This document shows, one piece after another, positions 36,088 through 47,333 of a DNA stretch of 64,000 bases; positions within the stretch are counted from its first letter, which is position 1, and each line of letters starts with the position of its first letter. A program made the translations under genes and the position numbers. The DNA is from Xiphophorus maculatus (Eukaryota > Chordata > Actinopteri > Cyprinodontiformes > Poeciliidae), in assembly GCF_002775205.1 (NCBI RefSeq), contig NC_036447.1, positions 15,978,501-16,042,500 on the forward strand. The letters are read 5' to 3'. The notes under the pieces are model-generated. The model saw only the letters and a list, made by a program, of their open reading frames with translations. It did not search any database and was not told the origin of the DNA.

Positions 36088-38328
36088 ACTTATATTTATT
36101 TAAAGCAACTAGCTTCACTTTTTTCCCACCCTATTAAGGTGAATAACGTTCTCTAACTGGACAATAAAAAAGCTGCACTGAAGCCAGGTTTAGAACTTTT
36201 TTTTTTATTATTTATCCAATATTAGAAACGTATTCTTGCTGTATACAAAGCCATGTATATAATGTGTGTAGCTGAAAAAACAATCCAATTTCTGGTCACT
36301 GTTCTCAGGTGAGTACGTACTTTACTCCAAGTATTACCAACAAATATACCCCAGTGCACAACCAACTTAGTTGTTCGTTTAAAAGGAAAACATCACCCAA
36401 AAATACAAGTGTTGCATGTCTTTGTTGGCCCATACAGTTTAAATATGACATCCCCCTGCAAGTGCGTATAAAAAATAAATCTGCCTGCATACAAGAAAAA
36501 GCAGCAGGATACATAATACTTCAATTCAATTCAAGACGATCTGATGTTTCCAAGGGAACTTCAGAACTTCATACGAAATGCCATTTGTCCACTGCAGGAG
36601 ACGAGAAGATATTTAGGATGAAATCAGAAATTTAAGCACTGAACATGAGTTTGACAGATAAAAATATTTTCTGCTTACCTTCTGCAGACACAGGATGTGC
36701 ACTACCAAAAGCAGGGGCCTGAAAGTGAAATCATTGAGATGCGGATTACTAAATTAGATTCCAAGTCGGATTTACTATCCGCCCCCTCCCAGATGTTCAC
36801 ATACTCTCAAGAGTATGGATGTCATTCATTTGGAGGATTAAGTATTTTCTTAATCATCTATTCCAGATTGCAAAGATTATTAAAAACATGACTTACATGT
36901 AAAAGTTTGAATTTGTTGTTGATTTTGTTTAATCCATTCCTAGTCAAAATTACATATAAAGGCTTAAATGTCAACATATGTCACCACTAATGTCAAGTTA
37001 AAATGCAATGTCTGCTTGCATTTTGCAGCCATCAACTACATTCTCTCTGGATGTTTGGACATTTTGATAGAATTGGTTGGTTTGCTGTCACTAACCTGGT
37101 TTCTTGCAGGGTTCATAAAGATTAAGGAGTTCCAGAGACCTAAGGTTAATGTGTTCTTGCCATTCCAAAAACAGTATTGAAGTATGTTTGGGATTGTTGT
37201 CAAAACAAAACTAATCTAATCAAATCATCGGATCCAAACTGCCGTCCTCCATAAAAAAAAAAAAAACACCACATACAGGAAACAGAAAGGCTGAAACTTT
37301 TCAAACTGAAGAACTGCTGTAACACCAGTCATTCGCCACAGTGAAGTTTTAACATAAACACTGTAAAGATTTCTACTATGAGACACCTGCTGGCTGAAAT
37401 GTGCATCACATGGAGAAGCTGAAAGCCTTCGGGTGAAATGTGCATGATCAGAGAAGCCCAGGATTGAGCTACTTAATCACTTTGAGAGCGAGTGTGGGGG
37501 AAGGAATCGAGGAGAGGCTTCTAAACAAGAAAACTCTGCTCAACTATGAAGAATGACAGTGACAGCATTAAGCTGAGGGACAAAGGGATTAGAAAAGCAC
37601 AGATTGGGTAAAGTGCCAGAGTTCATACATGTTCAAAATTCAGTATTTTTCCAGATTCAAATTTCAAGATTTTTTTAAAGTAGTTTTTAGAATATTCAGA
37701 AGAATATGTTACAAAACATTAAACTTCAAACTGCTCCAATGTTAGTTTGCTTTTATTAGCTGCAGGTTCTTTATCATTTTAAATACAATATCCACATTGG
37801 TGCTGACTTTAAGAGAGTGGCATAGAGCCATTTCACAGATTTTTCGTAGCATCTAGCATTACTTAGATCTGCTCCACTTCAAAAACTCTTTAGCTTCTCA
37901 TAAAGGACTCAGCATCATGGACTGAGTGATGTTTTCCTTGCAGAGTCACAGATTTGCTTACTTTACTTTACTTTGACTTTTCCCTGCAGCTTAGACCCAG
38001 TTTAAGATCAGAGGTCCAGTTCAATCTGAATTTACTGTTGTCCTGAAACCAAACAGGTTATAAAACGACTTATTTTTGAACAGGGTGTGTAGAATTTTGT
38101 ACAAAGAGATTAATTTAATACAATTTGGAATAAGGGTTTAACATAACAGACTGTATATATTCGAACCTGTGTGTATAATTTTGACTCTATATGAATTAAA
38201 CTAGTGCACTTAATTACAGTCCATTAAGTACCTACTCTGAAAAAGAGTAGTTACTTTCTTTTGCTACAATTAATTTTGTAGCAAAAGTACAAAATTAATT
38301 TGACATGTATGGCAAAGATGATTTGATG

Positions 38329-38334
38329 TTTATT
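38329..38334 (-). terminator. poly(A) signal for ppa2 (minus strand AATAAA)
   Basis: TTTATT on the plus strand, only about 13 nt beyond the ppa2 stop codon. This would give a very short 3' UTR. A second candidate lies at 37752-37757. Confidence 0.4.
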
Positions 38335-38346
38335 TTATAACCAGAT

Positions 38347-41300
38347 CTATCTACCACCGTTGCTGCCATAAACGTTTTTTGAAGCTCTCACCGACTGAAC
38401 GACAGCTCTGGCCTCATCGGCGCTGAACTGGAAAGGACTGTTGCAGCAGGACAGGTTCTTGCTGAGGAAAAAAAAAATATCCAAGTTCAACTTTCCATTA
38501 TCCATTTCACATGCACATACACATCTGCTTTGCTTTACCACTCAATCCCTCCAGCATTTGTTTGCTTCTGCACAAGTGCCCTCCAGTGCTCATGGGTGGA
38601 CTTAATGATCTCAACTGCAAAATCCTGTCAGCAGAGAGAAATCCGTTTCAGCACATTTGGTCTGAGCTGCCGCGCCAGTCCACCAGCTGCTCTGCTCTGT
38701 TTATTCTCAAACCTGACCTTGTCTTTGAATTCCCCGTTGAATCCAAACTGGTTTTCTGGCTTTCCATCGGGTACCTTGTATTTCCTGAACCACTCAACAG
38801 TAGCCTCCAAATGACCTGGTCGGCTCTTCCGAACATCTTCTATACCTGAGGGGAGGAGGGAAAAACTGAGTCGGAGATTACTCAGGTTTCCATGAAACAG
38901 ATAAAGTTAATTTTATCTGTTTACACATGAAATGTAACTCACAAAGGCAGGTTTCTCAGGATTCTAAGAATTGGCCTTAGTGGAAAAAAACTAAGCCTTG
39001 ACAACACACACAATATGTTTAAAGAGCACTGAATATCAATAAATCCATGTTGACAATGAAACCTCAATGGTTAGAAACTGTTAAAGTGCAGAGAGCTAAT
39101 GTGGTGTTACTGTCTGTGCTGCTTGCTATATAATATATCTAATAAATATATTAGAATATGAACAAAAAGTTGATTCAATTCAGCTTTTCAATTCAAACCA
39201 TAAAACATGTGTTAAATAGATTCAGAACTGTGAAATTAAATAAGTTAATTTAGATTATTATGGCTTTCTGCTAATAAATACCCCAAATTACGGTTACTAT
39301 CATAAAGAAAGCATTACATTAAACGATTACAAAGGATAACTAATACACAATTATGCAGATGGTCACTGAGACCCTTGACAAGACACAAAAGGTTATTGTT
39401 AGAGAAGTTGACTGCTCAGAGTGCCGCATCCAAGCACAATAATGGAAATCTGGATGGAAAAATAAAATGTGGTAGAAAAATGCGAAGCTTTGAGGGGATT
39501 TGTGAAGCCTATTAAAGACTTTGGGGGACATAGACAAGAAATGAACTGCGCAGGAGACAAAGCTTCAAGAGCCGCTACCACACAGTTGGGAGGCAATGTC
39601 AAAAGGATCTTATGTGGGATAAGGGGAAAAAGTACTGAACTGTTGCTCACTGGGCCAAGGTCCTCTTTGAGATAACCATGTTTAGTATTTAAGTTAAGGA
39701 GCTTTTCCACTAGACCACCTCTAACCAGTACGGTTCATTCCGCCCCAGCCAGATTCATTTTCCATTAGCAAATCCGGCGCGGCTCTGCCTGGCTGTTCTC
39801 AGATCTTCGTTCCTACTTCAGGGGTTCTCAACCTTTATCAACCCCACAGAAACCATGGCGTATCACCAAGAGGAAGAGGAGAGAACTAGAACCTAACAAG
39901 GCTACTGTTACAGTCTCTGACCTCTAGGGGCTCTCCTCATGACAGAGCTCTTTCTCCTGTGTTTCAGGTGTGCCTGACTGCCACAGCGGAGACGTGATGC
40001 AGCCACTGCATAAAGAATGCCATCTCAACATGTCACGCCCATTTTTCCCTTGGCCTTCATCTGCAGACATCTTGTCAGAGTTTGTTGTGGACTTGAGCAG
40101 CTTGGTGTGCTTTTTCTGTGTGTCTGCATCTGAAAGGCCAGAGTCTTAGTCCATGGAGGAAGCCTAGAGGGCTTCTCTGCACTTTTTGTTCCAGTGCTTT
40201 TGCTCCTGTTAAGTTGTAAGACAGGGAGCTCAGTCATTCCAACTTTTTATTTTCTTCTAGATGGAGCCGTCTTTTAGAAAGACGGATCCATTTATTGTTC
40301 TTTTAGCTTTGGATATCATGAAGCTTTCTCGTTTCTGTTTATTTTTTGTTGACTAATTGCTTGGCATTGCCCTAATTATAAAATACTTGATTTTTTTCAA
40401 CTGACTTTTACTACCTAGTGATTTAATAGTTTTATGTGTCAGACCATGTGCCAGACAACATGGTGTGTAGCTTATGAGGTTGTAGCAACAGCTAACAAAG
40501 CAGCCTGCACCATTACACCTCAGCAGAGTCACAGGCCACATAGATACAATAATTCATGCAAAGGAGATCCAACCATGTATTTTTATGTATTTAAGTATAA
40601 CTTAAAATTACTTTTTAGAATATCAACATCTCTGTATCAAAAATACTTTATCTTTTGTAGCTTTCAAATTTTAAAATTTTAACTATATTTTGGGGTTTAA
40701 CTAAATGTAAGCCACAAATAAACAGCTGAAATATCAGTTTGTAAGTGACAAATTTACATATGAATTTAACATCTTAAACTGAATTATCTTAGCCTAAATC
40801 CTACCAGACTCCATGTTTTCCTTTGGTATAATAATAAACATTCATTCATTTATTATACAGAAGGTGAACTTCCACAATAGCCAATCTTCTCATACTCCCC
40901 AGATCAGCAAAGCACAGATTTAATCCAGAATCATCCTCATGTCTGTTGTGAACTTTGGCCTACGACACTCACAGTTGAGCTTTTCTGCATCTTGATCATT
41001 TGCATTGATGGCGATGACCTTCCAGTCCATCTCTCCCTCATCAATCATTGCCAGGATGCCCAGAACTTTCACTTGGATCACCTGACCTGGGGAGCAAACC
41101 TGAAGTTGAACAGTTTAACAGGTAAAGATCAGATACAGAATCCAAAAGTACACATTTCTTTTTATAGGCATGGAGATAAGTAGCAGCGTATATATACTTC
41201 TGCTTACCTGGGTGCCGATGTCACAAACATCAATGGGGTCATTGTCACCACAGCAGTTAGTTTCTTTGTCTTTATGGTTGGGATCCTCCCAGGTCTTTAT

Positions 41301-44117
41301 AGAGGTAAAGTCCATAAGTAAGTAACGAACATGGAAAAAGTCTAAATCTTCTCACAAATATTCAACAGATAACAAAATACACAATAAAATGTCTGGATTT
41401 AAAACTAGTACTTAAGAAAAGTATTCCCAAACTATCCCCCCACCCCATGCTTCACAGTTGAGATGGTGTTTTAAGGATTGCACTCTTCTTCTTTAAACAG
41501 AAGGAGGAGAGTGCATTTTATAACAAAAGGTTCCTCTCTGTTCTTCTAAAGTGGGAAAACTTGAAAATTTTGCAATGTACCAAATCCTTGCTGTATCAGA
41601 TAGAAAAAAAGTACTTGACCCTCAAAATAATAAAACCTAACAAAGTGAAGCATCTAAAATCAGTGCACTTTAAAGCATCCATCTTGAAGAAACACTGCAG
41701 ACTTCTCCTGACCTGTGGCAGTGCCCCATAGTTCCAAATGTATCCTTTATGAGGAAAAATGTTGGCCACATATCTGGGTTTTCCCTTCTTCACGTCTTGC
41801 TTGATGGGATTCAGTGGCTCCTTTGTTGCAATCTGGAAAAAGAAGTGATAACTACTGTTATCTATAAAACGTGCATTTACAACAGAGATGCACACTGACT
41901 GACAGGTGTGACTCAGACTGTTAGCCTAGGTCCAAATGAATTAATCATGAAATGAAGATGAAAACGACCGTACACCTGCTTTACTATCAGACATCTTTGA
42001 TTCATAAGGGCCACTGTGGAAAAGGACTAGCAACAAAAATGTCAAACAATTGCTGAGTATTTGTACAAATGAGACTCAATACCCTGCTAAGGAATACAGC
42101 TAAACAATTTAAAATGTAATATAAAATCAAAGAGTGAAAGCCTATAAGCTAGTTTATGCACAACTGTGTTGTATGTTTGAGAAAACTGTGATAGGGGACA
42201 TATAAAGATGTCCTCAAACTAGTCGTCATTTTAATTTTAGTCCTTCTTTAAAAAACATGTAATGAAATGTATATAACCTGCATATATGAGGATACAGGGA
42301 AGCTTTTCGCTTACTTCCATTTTAGCATTTGACCACCGAGGGACCTCAACCACCATGTTGTACAGCACCTGGAAGTGAATAAGACAGCCAATAACTGCTC
42401 AACCTGGGGCATTAAAGGTCCACTTGCATAAAATAGTCCGATAATGAATTTAAACAGGATAATACCTTATTCTCACTCTTAGGTTTTTTTGCTGGCACAT
42501 CATCATTCTACAGGGAAAGAAAAATCAGTTATTTCTTATTTACATGTCACATTTTCAAGAAAAACTACAAGCTGAGCTGTTAGCTAGTTACCTGCTCTGA
42601 CTCAGCTATAAGTGGAATATCATGGAATGGTGAAATGTATTTGTCATCAGAGGTTTCTAGGAGATAAACAGATTTGTTAATAAGCAACACAAAGGGCAAA
42701 TAAGGTAAAAAGCTGCATGCATAAAGATCACCCCATAATGAGTAAATTTAGCTAAAAAAGAATGAAAAATTGCTTTGCTAATTTACTTTGTTGTTGTAAG
42801 AATGCTTTTTGTCAATAAGTCAGTGTTGTCATGTTGAAAAGTCTTTATATTCCAAAGCAAACATCAAATCTTTTACCAATCCAATAACAGCTTATTCAGC
42901 TATTGACTCTTGTTTTGAGTCAAGAAACAAGACATGCTGACAATTTATTTATTCAACAAACAGTCGCCTCCGTAGCTTAAGGGATAATTGTTGACGTCCA
43001 CAAAAGCCTGCCACCTTCTGCTCTTGTTGATCACCAGGTTGGCCAGACACTGTCCTGAGTGCAAGTCATAATCAGAATTCAATTCCTCATCAAACATTTG
43101 TCCTAAAAATATTTGATGAACATTTTTAGGACTTGTGTTCAATGGGGTTGCAGTCTGCAGGCAGGTTATTCCTTCCTTTCCACTCCCAAATGTTGGTGCT
43201 AGTTTCTGGTTAACCTCACTCTCTTGGGGCCCTGAGAGTAGACATGACGGCCTGACATTGACTGCATAATGTTATGGGGGAGCTGTCTCTCCATACCAAA
43301 GGCAGACTGGCTTTGGCAGAGATAATTTGGGGATTTTGTTTCCCCCCATGGGCAACACCGAAATGCATTTACCTCACAGATAAGTTAAAATCATAAGCAG
43401 AATGCTTTATTTGTTTCAGGATATGGTCTAATTGTGTGAAAATAAATTTATTAGACGTAGTATTTTGTATTAGTAATCCCCTGGTCAGAGCCCACTTTAC
43501 TGCATCTCTCAAAACGGCCCTGCTTCAACAAAGATTTTTTAAATTGCATTAAATCCTCAACATGACACTGCAGAAGCCTACTGTCTCATGTATTTAAATC
43601 AGCCTCAGGGAAACATAAAATACATGTAGGATTATGAATAACGGCCTACATGTACACACCCACGCTACTTTATTTGTGTTTTTATTAGTAAATCATTTGA
43701 ATCCGCATGTTCTTGTGGACATGTTTTCTAATTTTGCACATTTGGCTTTAATGTTAAAGAAACGCAACACGACCACAAAGAACCGCGGCTGCAGCAGGAA
43801 GGTCATCAAACATTTACCGCGAACGGAAGCCATGGCTACCTAAGAGACCCGGGCCAGTTTTCTTTACAGAAATCAAACCGTTACACATGGGCTCCATTCG
43901 TCATGGCGGAGGTGAACTTACTAAAATAAATGCGGTAGTCTGGAGAATTCGGGTGTCCTCTCTGCTCCGTTTGATAGTGCATCATTTTTCTGGAATAATA
44001 CAAATGTGGCACAGCTGCTGCAGTTTGTCTGACTGTTTTATTAATACAGGAAGCGGGAAAAGGGCCGAAAACAGTCAGCAAGCAGCCGAGCGAGGAGCGG
44101 AGCAGCTGCGATCTCAT
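38347..44117 (-). CDS. ppa2: Inorganic pyrophosphatase 2, mitochondrial, complete in ten exons
   Basis: Hydrolyses pyrophosphate to two phosphates in the mitochondrial matrix. Minus-strand exons, 5' to 3': 44117-43922, 42656-42592, 42507-42466, 42368-42315, 41832-41713, 41294-41208, 41099-40973, 38845-38718, 38624-38539, 38461-38347; joined 1020 nt, 339 aa (human 334). The family I PPase signature is [10 protein letters not shown] in exon 6; also seen are [47 protein letters not shown] and [12 protein letters not shown]. An Arg-rich, acid-poor segment of about 45 residues at the N-terminus is a mitochondrial presequence, which argues for PPA2 over cytosolic PPA1. The start is the ATG with ACC context at 44117; the frame is open four codons upstream, but without an ATG. 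A Met pair follows the presequence. One odd residue: the exon 7/8 junction gives Cys where mammals have Asp (LNCIEDV). Confidence 0.96.
39395..39680 (+). mobile_element. Tc1/mariner transposase fragment in ppa2 intron 7
   Basis: gttgactgctcagagtgc and catccaagcacaataatgg, then caaagcttcaagagccgc and actgaactgttgctcactgg, follow the order of the N-terminal to middle part of the same transposase family as at 46150-46838. It is broken by indels and lacks both ends. Confidence 0.6.
39700..39800. mobile_element. possible hAT-type MITE fragment
   Basis: gagcttttccactagacc, followed by CpG-containing gctc/ggttc pieces and a second ttttccattag, resembles a common teleost short inverted element. It abuts the Tc1 fragment. 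Weak call. Confidence 0.3.
42657..43921 (-). other. ppa2: ppa2 intron 1
   Basis: 1.27 kb, donor gtaagt, acceptor cctag. It contains the interleaved inverted repeat at 43087-43132 and the possible alternative first exon at 43818-43833. The sequence 42940-43400 is complex and may be an old repeat I cannot name. Confidence 0.7.
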
Positions 44118-44200
44118 GGTAATATACACACTTCCCCCCCGATCAGTCAGTTCCTGCTTCCCGTCCTGCCCGCATGCGTCCGAGAAATGTAGTAGGGAAG
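43780..44200 (-). promoter_or_regulatory. ppa2: CpG-rich promoter region of ppa2
   Basis: A cluster of CpG dinucleotides (accgcggctg, ttaccgcgaac, gccgagcgaggagcgg, gcatgcgtccgag) in an otherwise CpG-poor, AT-rich region, covering ppa2 exon 1 and flanks. No TATA box is obvious, consistent with a housekeeping promoter. Confidence 0.55.
43818..43833 (-). other. ppa2: possible alternative first coding exon of ppa2
   Basis: On the minus strand, GCCATGG (an ideal start context) opens five codons, MASVR, plus one base, followed directly by a GTAAAT donor at 43817. This is phase 1, the same phase as ppa2 exon 1, so splicing to exon 2 at 42656 would keep the frame and give a short protein without the mitochondrial presequence. 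It lies inside the CpG-rich block. It would lack the first beta-strand region, so it may not be functional. There is no transcript support here. Confidence 0.25.
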
Positions 44201-44238
44201 CTTCCTGTTACATTTTCAAAGTAAAAGGGATCGTGTAA

Positions 44239-44269
<31 letters not shown>
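44239..44269. repeat. (AATC)n microsatellite, about 31 bp
   Basis: Seven to eight perfect tetranucleotide copies about 120 bp upstream of the ppa2 ATG, near its likely promoter. Confidence 0.95.
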
Positions 44270-44272
<3 letters not shown>

Positions 44273-46149
44273 AAGCCTTTCTCCAAAACTATCAACTTTA
44301 GACTACAACGATGACAGAAAGCGACAAAGAGCTTGCAAAATTCAAATAAATTCACAAATCACTTTATACATCTCAATGGCTTGTTACAGCAACTCAGTGC
44401 ATTTTAGTGGGAAGTGCTAGGATACAGGAACAGAACAGCCGCCAAGTAATCTATATGTGTTTGCTCAGTGTTAACAATAATATAATACCGCTTTACATTA
44501 CTGAAAAGCTTATTGACTCCATTGCATTTGTAAGTATTGCATTATCGGGCCTTCTGCCACACCTAGTGGCACCTTAAAAATCCTACAAGGCTATTGTTGC
44601 CTTGTAGGATTTTACACCTGCAAAGATGTACAGTAGTTGTGGCAGAGAGAATCCTACATTGGCAACATCTATGCCAATGCGGCAACCCATTGGCACAGAG
44701 AATTTAAAAGCTAAGTTCAGTCTTCTCATTGAGTCAAACTCTTCCCTTGTAGGATTTTACACTTACAAGTGAAACATGTAGCTGTTTGTATAATAAGCCA
44801 CATCAAGATATTCAATAACTACCTGAGCTAAGATTTAAGATCCCATTAAAGAGCTTCAACTTTTGCCTTAATCTCCCCCCAACCTACTCTTTTGTTCTCT
44901 TTTTTTTTGGAGGTTTAATGGCCACAGTACATCATGATCAAAGTCCACGCGTGTATATATACCTTGGGCAAACACCCCACCCACTCACCTTGATGTGCCT
45001 CTTTTATAGTTGGTCACTCTTCAAACAAATGATGAACACAGCTTCCAACATAGCTGCCATAAAAGCTGATTTATCAAAATCTTTCAAATGTATTTCATTC
45101 AAGGAGCTTTGAGAAAAATCTGTAGAGGTAGATTCCAACCTAAAACTTGGTTTTCATTACATTGAACTATAAGCTTAATTTTGGGATACTTTTTGGACCT
45201 TGGGGATTTAATGGGCCTTTTAAATCTAAGTGTCTTTGTCTGCCTAGTTTAACTGGGTTTAGAAGAGTACGTCTCTGTCTTTCAGCAGGTGTAGCAAACT
45301 GCACTATATATTAAACAAGATGCTCATGTAACTCCGTCAGCACAGAGCAATTATTCTATACAAACAGATTATGCTGTTTTCTCTCTTGTATGTTTCTTCA
45401 CAGTGTTTGATTCTGTATGGCCTACCTATACAAGTACTCCTTGGTGACTCAGTACTATGATTTGCTAGTGCATGCAATTTATATGTGCTTTCTAGAGGTG
45501 GAAAGCAGGAAAATAATGCCTAACAGCTTTGCCTAACATCAACAGACAACATGGACTCACAGTACTGACCGTTTCCAAGAATGACCTTAGAATCTGGCAG
45601 TCTTTCATAAACCTGTGACACTACTGCATGTGTGCTTTATGTTTCAGCATCGCATGAAGAAAGGCTGCCTGAGGTAATTACCTCTCCAGCTTCCTTCCCG
45701 CATGTCTTGTACTGTTGCATAAGTAATATGATCTCCAGCTAAGCCAAATTCTATATAAGACAGCATATATAGCACTCTAATATGTAATAATGTTTCTAGG
45801 GAACAATGCTGTTTGGAGAGTAATAACATAGCATTGTCAAGGAGCGTCAAGGAGAAATCCTTGCCTTCTCTTGAATCATTAATGAGTTATATCTCGAAGG
45901 GAAAGCCCAGTCAGTTTCAACATGGGCTTAACTTGGATGTGGATGACTTCCTGTCAGGCACTGTCCTGCCAACCCTGAAGAGTTGGAACAAGAAGATGCT
46001 AAATAAATGGCTAACATCCAGTTGCTTAATTAAAGCTGCTGCTAAAATGCTAATTTAGGTTCAGTTACATTACACCTTTATTCACAGAAGGCATCTAAAG
46101 GTAGAAGGCTTCAAGTGTTACCAGAAATGCCATACCCTAAGGAGAAACT

Positions 46150-46838
46150 TGAGTGTTGATCAGTGATGTAAAATCTCTTTTTCGGACGAAAGCAATTTGT
46201 GCATGTAATTTGAAAATCAAAGTTCCAGAGCTGGAAGGTAGAAGGGAGACAGAAGTCAAGTTGCTTGACATTCAATGATTCCCCTGTCAGATATGATTTG
46301 GGGTGCCGTGTCACCTGCTGGTTGTTCGTCAACTGTCCAACTTCAGCAAAACTGTCTACCAGAAAATCTTAGCGTACTCCACGGTCTCTTCTGGTGACTT
46401 TATGAAGTTTGTCATTTCTAGCAGTACTTGATACCTGCCCACTCTGCCAAACATAGTAGTACCTGATTTGATCACTATGGCATAGACTGATCAACTGCAT
46501 GTTACGCTGCTTTGGTGCAGCAAGAGGAGGCCCAGCTACTGTAAGTACTGAAAGTGATATGCTGGTCAGCACGTGGTCATACTTTGGAGGAGAGCAATAT
46601 TTCTGTATGAAAAAGGATATCTTGTTGGGGTTTCTTCTTTGTTATATTCTAATTTCCTGGGGAACTGAATGTTGGGTTTTAATTTAGCTACAAGTCATAT
46701 TAAACAAAATTAATAGGAATAAACACTCATATGTAACTCTCTTTGTACTGTGTTTATGAAACATAAATTTCACTGTTTGGATTTAATCAGTGTAAATTAA
46801 CTTTTAAATAAAATTTTAAAATGGAAAGATGCACCTGT
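46150..46838 (+). mobile_element. Tc1/mariner relic between ppa2 and arhgef38
   Basis: The decayed catalytic half of a transposase (tttttcggacgaaagcaa, then accttgcccac-like, gacctgcccactctgcc region near 46430-46450) is followed by the right terminal region ending gatgcacctgta at 46838. This is the complement of the end at 32722, so both are one family. Frameshifts and stops show it is dead; the left half is missing or unrecognisable. Confidence 0.7.
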
Positions 46839-47333
46839 AAACATGTTTATGGGTAAATGCATAGGATTTCTAAAAATGATCTCATTCTGTATTGTGTAAA
46901 TATGAAGCTGAATTTCCCAGTGTGTTTTACAGCCAGGCCATTTGCATGACTACCTTATTTAACTTCCTCATCAGCAGTTGGCACCTAGTCAGTAAGTGAG
47001 AGGCAGTTTTTCTTTCCATTTTGTTAAAGTGTATGAGCAAGGAGATGACCTCAATAGTATTTTCTTCCTTTAAACCCTCTAAATAAAGGTAAGGTACAAA
47101 ATGTCCTTTTGGTGGGTAGATGTGATGGTCTAAAGAGAGGAAAGCCTAGGCACTAAGTGCAGAGGTGTGGCCCTCGTGACAGGTACATGGGGAGGAGCTG
47201 AGCTACCTGTGCTCTGCAGGCAGTCAGGACACATTGAGCAGTACACCTGTTGAACTTCCCAGGCAGTCTCTCTCTTTCAACCCTCCTGTTCTCTTTCACT
47301 GACCTGAGGAAAGGGGGACCTGACAGGCTCACC

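Larger units (their letters stand above)
30851..36110 (+). other. tet2: tet2 last exon: catalytic C-terminus plus long 3' UTR
   Basis: The acceptor gttttctag ends at 30850 and the coding part ends with TAG at 32182-32184. Downstream, about 3.9 kb is AT-rich without any credible ORF, up to an AATAAA at 36082-36087. An earlier AATAAA lies near 33497, so a shorter 3' UTR is possible. The stretch 32722-33330 is a Tc1/mariner relic in antisense orientation. The 3' boundary is inferred only from the poly(A) signal. Confidence 0.6.
32185..38346. other. tet2 3' UTR and tet2-ppa2 convergent intergenic region
   Basis: AT-rich. Holds the Tc1 relic at 32722-33330, candidate poly(A) signals for tet2 (36082) and ppa2 (38334, 37757), and the interleaved hairpin at 38258-38300. 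No additional gene recognised; ORFs here are short and have no similarity I know. Confidence 0.6.
38846..40972 (-). other. ppa2: ppa2 intron 7 (largest ppa2 intron)
   Basis: 2.1 kb, donor gtgagt, acceptor cctcag. It holds the Tc1 transposase fragment (39395-39680) and a possible MITE (39700-39800). The stretch 39830-40260 is unrecognised complex sequence; the rest is AT-rich. Confidence 0.75.
44201..47333. other. ppa2-arhgef38 divergent intergenic region
   Basis: Contains the AATC microsatellite, a 15-bp perfect hairpin (44577-44613) with a third copy of one arm at 44745-44762, and the Tc1 relic at 46150-46838. The stretch 44800-46100 shows nothing recognisable. The arhgef38 promoter should be near its 3' edge; no TATA or CpG island is evident. 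Confidence 0.55.

Noticed and set aside
36309-36635. 108-codon plus-strand frame between tet2 and ppa2
   Set aside because: No recognisable domain, no upstream exon structure and antisense frames equally open; likely chance.
44117-44129. Start of ppa2 four codons upstream of the ATG
   Set aside because: That codon is GTG, not ATG; the ATG at 44117 has a good context.
43887-44192. 101-codon plus-strand frame over the ppa2 promoter
   Set aside because: Antisense shadow of ppa2 exon 1; the minus strand has clear homology.
44239-44269. Regularly spaced short repeats as a CRISPR-like array
   Set aside because: It is a plain tetranucleotide microsatellite without spacers, in a eukaryotic genome.
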